A model generated the notes under the pieces. That model saw only the letters and a program-made list of their open reading frames with translations. It was not told where the DNA came from and made no database searches. From Candidatus Reidiella endopervernicosa (GTDB lineage Bacteria; Pseudomonadota; Gammaproteobacteria; GCF-013343005), in contig NZ_CP054491.1 of NCBI RefSeq assembly GCF_013343005.1, positions 1,151,001 to 1,215,000 of the forward strand: a stretch of 64,000 nucleotides of DNA, read 5' to 3'. Numbering within the stretch: the stretch's first letter is position 1; each line of letters opens with the position of its first letter. Of this stretch, positions 58,907 through 64,000 are shown one piece after another. The position numbers were made by a program, and so were the translations under genes.

Positions 58907-59632
58907 ATGAAGGCATATCGAGCCGGTGGGGTAGTCATCAAACAGAGCGCATCGTGGCGCTTGCCAGTGATGGTTGTGATTCTGCTACTACTGGTTGCTA
59001 CTGGGGTGGGGCTCTACGAGCTCGGAAAGCTGCGCGGAGACCACGATGCGGCGGTTAGTGGCGATGAGCTGCTGCGTTCACAACAACAGCTTGAACGGCT
59101 TGGTGAAGAGCGGGGTGCATTAAGCGCGAAGATTGCACTGTTGGAACGCTCTACCCAGGTCGATGGAGAGGCCTATGCCAAGGTGCGCGATGAGTTGGCC
59201 ATGTTGCAGGCGGAGAATCTCGAGTTGCGCGAAGAGCTCGCTTTCTACCGTAGTATCGTCGCGCCGAAGGAGAGTGGTACTGCGCTTCGAGTGCAGCAGT
59301 TTGAACTCAAACGTGCCGGAGAGGGGGATGTTTACCACTACCGCTTGATTGCGACCCAGGTGCTGAAAAAGAGTGCGCTGGTTCGAGGGCGAGTTGAAAT
59401 GCGTCTTAAAGGTGTGGTCGGTGCCGAAACCAAACTGCTGAAGTTGGAGGAGGTTGCGTTGCAGTCGTCGGGTAAACACAACTTCAAGTTCCGCTATTTC
59501 GAGAAGTTTGAGGGTGACTTCAAGCTACCGGAAGGTTTTGTACCGCAGAGTGTCGAGATTGAACTGATTCCGACCACCAAGGGGCGTGATAAGGCGAGTA
59601 GTAGCTACGATTGGGATGCACTAGTGGGCTGA
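58907..59632 (+). CDS. membrane-anchored coiled-coil protein (DUF6776-like)
   Basis: The 241-residue protein has one transmembrane helix (about 18-42), a heptad-rich coiled coil (about 50-120, LERLGEERGALSAKIALLE) and a beta-rich C-terminal domain. Proteins of this shape lie between argC and bactofilin in related genomes. The role is unknown, perhaps a bactofilin partner. Confidence 0.75.
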   Translation: MKAYRAGGVVIKQSASWRLPVMVVILLLLVATGVGLYELGKLRGDHDAAVSGDELLRSQQQLERLGEERGALSAKIALLERSTQVDGEAYAKVRDELAMLQAENLELREELAFYRSIVAPKESGTALRVQQFELKRAGEGDVYHYRLIATQVLKKSALVRGRVEMRLKGVVGAETKLLKLEEVALQSSGKHNFKFRYFEKFEGDFKLPEGFVPQSVEIELIPTTKGRDKASSSYDWDALVG

Positions 59633-59759
59633 GTGCCTCGATCGTGGCGAGAATTGTTCGATGTAGAGCCTTGGTGTAGGGTCTGCAGATGCGATGCGCG
59701 GCTGATTGGATGTAGCGACGCAAATTCACACGATAACGTTTCGAATAGACGAGGTTGTT

Positions 59760-60185
59760 ATGTTGGGTAAAAGTAAAAAGAAGAAAAAGACGGCCAAGAT
59801 CAACTCACTGATCGGGACTAATACCGAGGTGAACGGGGACGTCATCTTCAACGGCGGCCTACATGTGGATGGTAAGGTTAAAGGTAATGTGATCTCTCAC
59901 GATGACGCGTCAGTTTTGACATTGAGTGACCAGGGCATGATTGAGGGTGAGGTAAAGGTGCCAAACGTTGTGCTAAACGGACGTGTGGTTGGCAATGTCT
60001 ATGCGTTTGATCATATTGAGCTGGCCTCTAAGGCGAGCGTGACAGGCAACGTCTATTACGATCTGCTTGAGATGGCGATGGGTGCTGAGGTCAACGGTAG
60101 TCTGGTGCATCAGAAGGAGCCGATGGGTATTGGCGAACGGCCATCGGTAAAAGAGATTAGTGACGAGCTGGTCAGCGATACTTGA
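59760..60185 (+). CDS. bactofilin (polymer-forming cytoskeletal protein)
   Basis: The start at 59760 (MLGKSKKKKKTAKINSLI) gives 141 aa; the longer in-frame start at 59706 would add 18 residues with no clear site. The core (about 20-115) is a run of short beta-helix repeats (GDVIFNGGLHVDGKVKGNV, GMIEGEVKVPNVVLNGRVVGNV). Bactofilins polymerise and recruit peptidoglycan enzymes; an M23 peptidase gene lies at 63059-64000 in the same region. Confidence 0.93.
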   Translation: MLGKSKKKKKTAKINSLIGTNTEVNGDVIFNGGLHVDGKVKGNVISHDDASVLTLSDQGMIEGEVKVPNVVLNGRVVGNVYAFDHIELASKASVTGNVYYDLLEMAMGAEVNGSLVHQKEPMGIGERPSVKEISDELVSDT

Positions 60186-60248
60186 TAGAATAGCTTGGTT
60201 ATTGCATGATTCCGGTAACGATTTGGTTGGAAATTTAGGAGAGGTCGT

Positions 60249-60611
60249 ATGAGTTCCACGACTCTAGAGGTTCAAAAGGTAACGCCACTGGTCTTTAGTG
60301 ACAGTGCCGCTAATAAGGTTAAGGCGCTGATCGAGGCGGAAGATAACCCGAATCTGATGCTGCGTGTCTATGTGTCGGGTGGCGGTTGTTCTGGTTTCCA
60401 GTACGGCTTTACCTTCGATGAAGCGGTGAATGAGGGTGATACCGAGGTTGAGAATGGTGGTGTAAAGCTACTGGTTGACCCGATGAGCTTTCAATACCTG
60501 GTTGGTGCTGAGATCGATTACACTGAAGATCTTCAGGGCGAGCGCTTTGTGATCAAGAACCCTAACGCCACCACTACCTGTGGTTGCGGGTCTTCATTCT
60601 CGACCACCTAA
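60249..60611 (+). CDS. erpA: iron-sulfur cluster insertion protein ErpA
   Basis: ErpA is an A-type carrier that delivers Fe-S clusters, for example to IspG. The 120-residue protein matches ErpA closely: [38 protein letters not shown] and [10 protein letters not shown], with all three ligand cysteines. A strong terminator follows at 60631. Confidence 0.97.
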   Translation: MSSTTLEVQKVTPLVFSDSAANKVKALIEAEDNPNLMLRVYVSGGGCSGFQYGFTFDEAVNEGDTEVENGGVKLLVDPMSFQYLVGAEIDYTEDLQGERFVIKNPNATTTCGCGSSFSTT

Positions 60612-60630
60612 TCAGATCTAATAGCTAATG

Positions 60631-60659
60631 AGGGGGGGGCGCTTGGCGCCCCCTTTTTG
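60631..60659 (+). terminator. rho-independent terminator after erpA
   Basis: A GC-rich stem GGGGGCGC / GCGCCCCC with a short loop followed by TTTTT, 20 bases after erpA. It separates erpA from the citrate synthase gene. Confidence 0.93.
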
Positions 60660-60748
60660 ATTGTGGTTGAGTGCGGATTTCTTGAGCTAAGCTGTAGTGT
60701 ATAGAGGGCGGCTAGGCCGTCAGACAGTAAGAATTTGGAGATGTAGTC

Positions 60749-61906
60749 ATGAGCGAATATCTACCCGGCTTGGCAGGGGTACCGGCGACCAAGTCAAATA
60801 TCTCGGATATCGATGGTGAGAAGGGCATTCTTACCTATCGCGGTTACTCGATCGAAGAGCTGGCCAAAAACAGTACCTTTGAAGAGACGGCACTGCTGTT
60901 GCTGGACGGTGAACTGCCGACTGCGGCTGCCTTGAGTGATTTTGATGAGCAACTGCGTGAGAATCGCCGGGTGAAGTTCCATATCCGCGGTATGATGAAG
61001 AATCTGCCTGACAGTGGACACCCGATGGAGATGTTGCAGACCGCTATCTCCTCAATCGGTATGTACCACCCTGGAAACGAGTGTCTGACCGGTAGTGACA
61101 CCTGTACCGATCTCAACTATGTGCACAATATGACCGTCACGATCCTTGCTCATATGGGTACGCTGGTAGCGATGTGGGAGCACATCCGTAACGGTTATGA
61201 CCCGCTTCCACCGCGCACCGACCTCAGTTACGCCGAGAATATGCTCTTTATGTTTACCGGCAAGGAACCCGACCCGCTGCTGGCTGAAATTCTTGATGTC
61301 TGCCTGATTCTGCATGCCGAGCACACCACAAACGCCTCGACCTTCTCGGTGCTGGTGAACGCCTCAACGCTGGCTAGTCCCTATAGCGTGATAGCGGCTG
61401 CAATCGGTGCTCTCTCAGGACCTCTGCACGGCGGTGCCAACCAGCGGGTGTTAGAGATGCTCGAGAAGATCGGTTCCCCGGATAAAGCCGAGACGTATGT
61501 CGATAAGCGCCTTGCCAATAAAGAGGTGATCTGGGGTATGGGTCACCGTGAGTACAAGACCAAGGATCCGCGTGCCAAGATCCTGCAGAAGTTGGTGACG
61601 CGCCTGATTGCGGCACGTGGCGGTGATGCCAATCCGATGCTGGAGATTGCCACTCGGGTTGAGCAGGTGGTCGAGGATCGACTGGCTGAGAAGGGGGTCT
61701 ATCCCAATGTCGACTTCTACTCAGGCATTCTCTATCAGGAGATGGGCATTCCAGCCGATCAGTTCACTGCGATTTTTGCCGTCTCACGTGCGGCTGGCTG
61801 GCTTGCTCACTGGCGTGAGCAGTTGGGAGATAACCGAATCTTCAGGCCGACTCAGGTCTATACTGGTGAGAGTCTGCGCGGCTACACCAAGATCGACGAA
61901 CGTTAA
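60749..61906 (+). CDS. gltA: citrate synthase (or 2-methylcitrate synthase)
   Basis: Condenses oxaloacetate with acetyl-CoA, or propionyl-CoA in methylcitrate synthases. The 385-residue protein has HAEHTTNASTF with the catalytic His, GPLHGGANQRVLEML, GMGHREYKTKDPRAK and the catalytic Asp in NVDFYSGILYQEMG. The length fits the bacterial short form of both enzymes, which cannot be separated by eye. It lies between the conserved erpA and anmK genes and follows a terminator. Confidence 0.93.
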   Translation: MSEYLPGLAGVPATKSNISDIDGEKGILTYRGYSIEELAKNSTFEETALLLLDGELPTAAALSDFDEQLRENRRVKFHIRGMMKNLPDSGHPMEMLQTAISSIGMYHPGNECLTGSDTCTDLNYVHNMTVTILAHMGTLVAMWEHIRNGYDPLPPRTDLSYAENMLFMFTGKEPDPLLAEILDVCLILHAEHTTNASTFSVLVNASTLASPYSVIAAAIGALSGPLHGGANQRVLEMLEKIGSPDKAETYVDKRLANKEVIWGMGHREYKTKDPRAKILQKLVTRLIAARGGDANPMLEIATRVEQVVEDRLAEKGVYPNVDFYSGILYQEMGIPADQFTAIFAVSRAAGWLAHWREQLGDNRIFRPTQVYTGESLRGYTKIDER

Positions 61907-61920
61907 AACCTCCAGTACGG

Positions 61921-63036
61921 TCAACCGCCTGGGTGGATCGCACCGAGGACTGCGGGGTGGTTCGCACCTGTGACGGACGGCAGGTTCCCTGGTTTGTTGT
62001 CTAGTGTTTGTGCTGCAAGCCAGGCAAAGGCCATCGCCTCTACCCAATCTGGATCGACACCGTGCTCGGCGGTCGTTGTTACTTGGTAGCCGGGTAAGTT
62101 GTTGTTAATCGCATCAAGAAGTGCCGAGTTATGGACACCACCTCCGCAGATAATGAGTTCTGAGCCTATCGCAGAACAGCTACGCGCGGCATCGCAGAGG
62201 GTCGCTGCAGTGAGCTCGCAAAGGGTGCGCTGAACATTTGCGATGGGTATCTCTCGTTGCTCATTGGCCAGGATGGCGTCGAGCCAGTCGATGTTAAACA
62301 ACTCTCTGCCTGTGCTCTTCGGTGGTGCAAGGTCAAAGTATGGTTCGCTGCTTAGAGCGGCTAACAGTTGCTGGTCGACCTGACCGCTCCTGGCCCAATT
62401 ACCATCAAAGTCGAGTGGGCTGTCGAGGTGTCTCGCTGCCCAGCTATCCATCAGTACGTTTCCAGGTCCCGTGTCGAAGCCGAGTATCTCGTCATCGGAT
62501 GATGTGGTGAGCCTGGTGATGTTAGCAATGCCGCCAATATTTGCGATGACGCGCTCTCTATTGCTGCTGCGTAGCAGTGCAGCATGAAAGGCGGGTACCA
62601 GTGGTGCGCCCTCACCGCCAGCTGCAATATCACGACTGCGAAAGTCAGCGACGGTGGTAATACCGGTTCGCTCAGCTATCAGGCTCGCATTGCCAATCTG
62701 CATCGAAAACGGGTGTTTGCCGGAGGGTGAATGAAAGATGGTCTGCCCATGTGACCCGATTGCTCGGACTGCATCGAACGTATATTCACTCTTCTGGAGG
62801 AGCTGCTCGACAGCCTCGGCAAAGAGTTCACCGCAGGCTGTATCGGCCTCACCAAGATGCTGCAAAGAGGTGTTTGGATCTTTGCATAGTGTTAACAGAT
62901 CATGGCGTAGGCTGATTGGCCAGTCGTGGTTGTGGGTTGCGATGAGCTTGCATTGGGTGTCATCAAGCTCAATAAGTGCGGCATCGATGGCGTCCAGGCT
63001 GGTGCCGGACATCAAACCAATATAGAGCGATGGCAT
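61921..63036 (-). CDS. anmK: anhydro-N-acetylmuramic acid kinase
   Basis: AnmK phosphorylates anhydroMurNAc during peptidoglycan recycling, as does Mpl elsewhere in this window. The 371-residue protein has YIGLMSGTSLDAIDAALIE, VRAIGSHGQTIFHSP, DTGPGNVLMDSW and ELIICGGGVHNSALL. It follows the M23 gene by 22 bp and converges on the citrate synthase gene. Confidence 0.97.
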   Translation of the reverse strand: MPSLYIGLMSGTSLDAIDAALIELDDTQCKLIATHNHDWPISLRHDLLTLCKDPNTSLQHLGEADTACGELFAEAVEQLLQKSEYTFDAVRAIGSHGQTIFHSPSGKHPFSMQIGNASLIAERTGITTVADFRSRDIAAGGEGAPLVPAFHAALLRSSNRERVIANIGGIANITRLTTSSDDEILGFDTGPGNVLMDSWAARHLDSPLDFDGNWARSGQVDQQLLAALSSEPYFDLAPPKSTGRELFNIDWLDAILANEQREIPIANVQRTLCELTAATLCDAARSCSAIGSELIICGGGVHNSALLDAINNNLPGYQVTTTAEHGVDPDWVEAMAFAWLAAQTLDNKPGNLPSVTGANHPAVLGAIHPGG

Positions 63037-63058
63037 AAAAATATTATGTAAGTTCTGG

Positions 63059-64000
63059 CTAGTTGATATTTAACGCGACACGGGTGCGCTTAAGGCTGTC
63101 GAGTTGAGAGACCAGCGGTTCAGCCTGTTTTAAGAAGGCCTGCATCTGTTTGCGTTCTATAGGTCGCGCTTCCGGTAGTTTTACAGTTAACGGGTTTCTG
63201 TGAACCCCATTTAGCCTGAACTCATAATGGAGGTGAGGGCCGGTTGCGAGACCGCTTTTTCCGACATAACCGATGGTATCGCCCTGTTTTACCCGGCTAC
63301 CCGATTTTTTACCTTTTCGAAATTTCGAGAGGTGGGCATAGAGGGTGCTGTATTTGGTGCCGTGCTGAATGACCACGGTTCGTCCATAACCGCCTTTTAT
63401 GCCGCGGAAGGAGATTTTTCCATCGCCTGCTGCCTTAATAGGCGTGCCTGTGGATGCGGCATAGTCGACGCCACGGTGTGGGCGCTTCTTGCCCAGTACG
63501 GGGTGGTAGCGTTCGCGGGTGAATTTGGAGCTGATGCGCCTGAAATCTACCGGAGAGCGGAGGAACGCCTTACGCATGCTCTTGCCGTCCGGGGTGTAGT
63601 AGTGGCCATCGCTGAAACGTATGGCACGATAGCTCTTATTTCGGTTGATGAACTCTGCCGCGAGAATGTTGCCGTTGGTGATTTTATCTCCGTCGCGGTA
63701 GAGCTCTTCAAAGATGACAAGGAATGAGTCGCCCTCGCGAATGTCGAGGGCAAAGTCGATATCCCAGCCGAAGATACCTGCGAGCTCCATTATAAGGTTG
63801 TCACTCAGGCCGGCATCCTTGGCTGAGAGGTAGAGTGAGTTTTCGATAGTGGCACTGGCAGAGCTGTGAAGTCGCTCCAGTGGCATATCTATATGCTCGG
63901 CCTGAAACTGCTTTTTATCGTTGCGGGAAATCAGGAGTCGTTTGGTATCGCTATATTCGTAACTGAGTTGATTGAGGTCATTCTCTTCGGTCAGATCGAA
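63059..64000 (-). CDS. M23 family peptidoglycan DD-metallopeptidase (5' end outside window)
   Basis: A LytM-type peptidase of the MepM/YebA type. The C-terminal catalytic domain shows HRGVDYAASTGTPIKAAGDGK (first zinc ligands), YSTLYAHLSKF and GLATGPHLHYEFRLNGV (HxH). The frame is open to the last base, so the N-terminus, usually a membrane anchor and LysM-like domain, is beyond the window. It is adjacent to anmK and three genes away from bactofilin. Confidence 0.93.
   Translation of the reverse strand, partial: FDLTEENDLNQLSYEYSDTKRLLISRNDKKQFQAEHIDMPLERLHSSASATIENSLYLSAKDAGLSDNLIMELAGIFGWDIDFALDIREGDSFLVIFEELYRDGDKITNGNILAAEFINRNKSYRAIRFSDGHYYTPDGKSMRKAFLRSPVDFRRISSKFTRERYHPVLGKKRPHRGVDYAASTGTPIKAAGDGKISFRGIKGGYGRTVVIQHGTKYSTLYAHLSKFRKGKKSGSRVKQGDTIGYVGKSGLATGPHLHYEFRLNGVHRNPLTVKLPEARPIERKQMQAFLKQAEPLVSQLDSLKRTRVALNIN

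Overview
The window is chromosomal DNA of a gammaproteobacterium. The evidence is gene order: mltB-rodA-mrdA-mreDCB next to gatCAB; prmC-prfA-hemA divergent from a TPR lipoprotein gene, ispE, tRNA-Gln, prs, rplY, pth, ychF and tRNA-Met; hemL-thiE-thiD; and argC-bactofilin-erpA with anmK and an M23 peptidase gene. The overall style suggests the Chromatiales or the sulfur-oxidiser-symbiont part of the class, but nothing in the window proves sulfur metabolism, so the genus is left open.

Layout. 1-6157: cell-wall elongation genes, all on the minus strand (lytic transglycosylase cut by the window edge, RodA, PBP2, MreD, MreC, MreB). 6292-10492: amidotransferase GatCAB and Hsp33. 10576-13575: accessory stretch with a frameshifted small gene, a JAMM peptidase, a frameshifted beta-barrel gene, a MoeB-like E1 enzyme and an unknown Cys-rich protein. 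13607-16843: prmC-prfA-hemA. 16986-23530: translation and housekeeping genes with two tRNAs; the tRNA-Gln 3' end is duplicated about 155 bp downstream. 24003-31001: accessory genes (Tyr-rich coiled-coil protein, HD-GYP sensor, ABC exporter, lipoprotein, HAMP protein, type IV pilin-like protein), with visibly lower G+C around 29500-31000. 30998-34692: a Mla/Pqi-like lipid-transport operon in decay. 34703-42642: MscS, a methyltransferase-fold protein, YajQ, YgjP-type peptidase, J-domain protein, cardiolipin synthase, Mpl and UbiX. 42652-44868: a broken LON-domain gene and three tandem genes for small exported repeat proteins. 45002-57272: DedA-PAP2-LssY fusion, HDOD protein, HemL, ThiE, ThiD, aldolase, A-type Fe-S protein, broken ATP-grasp gene, YggX, HemJ, DUF4126 protein and a CLC transporter. 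57859-64000: argC to the M23 peptidase, with a citrate synthase gene inside this usually conserved run.

The most striking feature is a dispersed repeat of about 280-286 bp, present five times (24305-24587, 34066-34344 reversed, 42683-42966, 52971-53256, 57479-57760). It encodes no transposase, has a hairpin near each end, and lacks clear terminal inverted repeats or target duplications. Three copies sit inside otherwise intact genes (STAS-MlaE permease, LON domain, ATP-grasp), always in the sense direction of the host gene, and removing 280, 285 or 286 bp restores a single full-length reading frame. A fourth copy fuses to the N-terminus of a Tyr-rich protein gene. It is either a very active non-autonomous mobile element (IS200/IS605-derived PATE-like is my preferred model) or something processed at the RNA level.

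Several other genes carry single lesions: 10576-10805, 11492-12293, 43956-44320, and the MCE gene 31600-32513, which has two. mreC appears to use an ATT start codon. Those lesions that lie in homopolymers may be sequencing errors.
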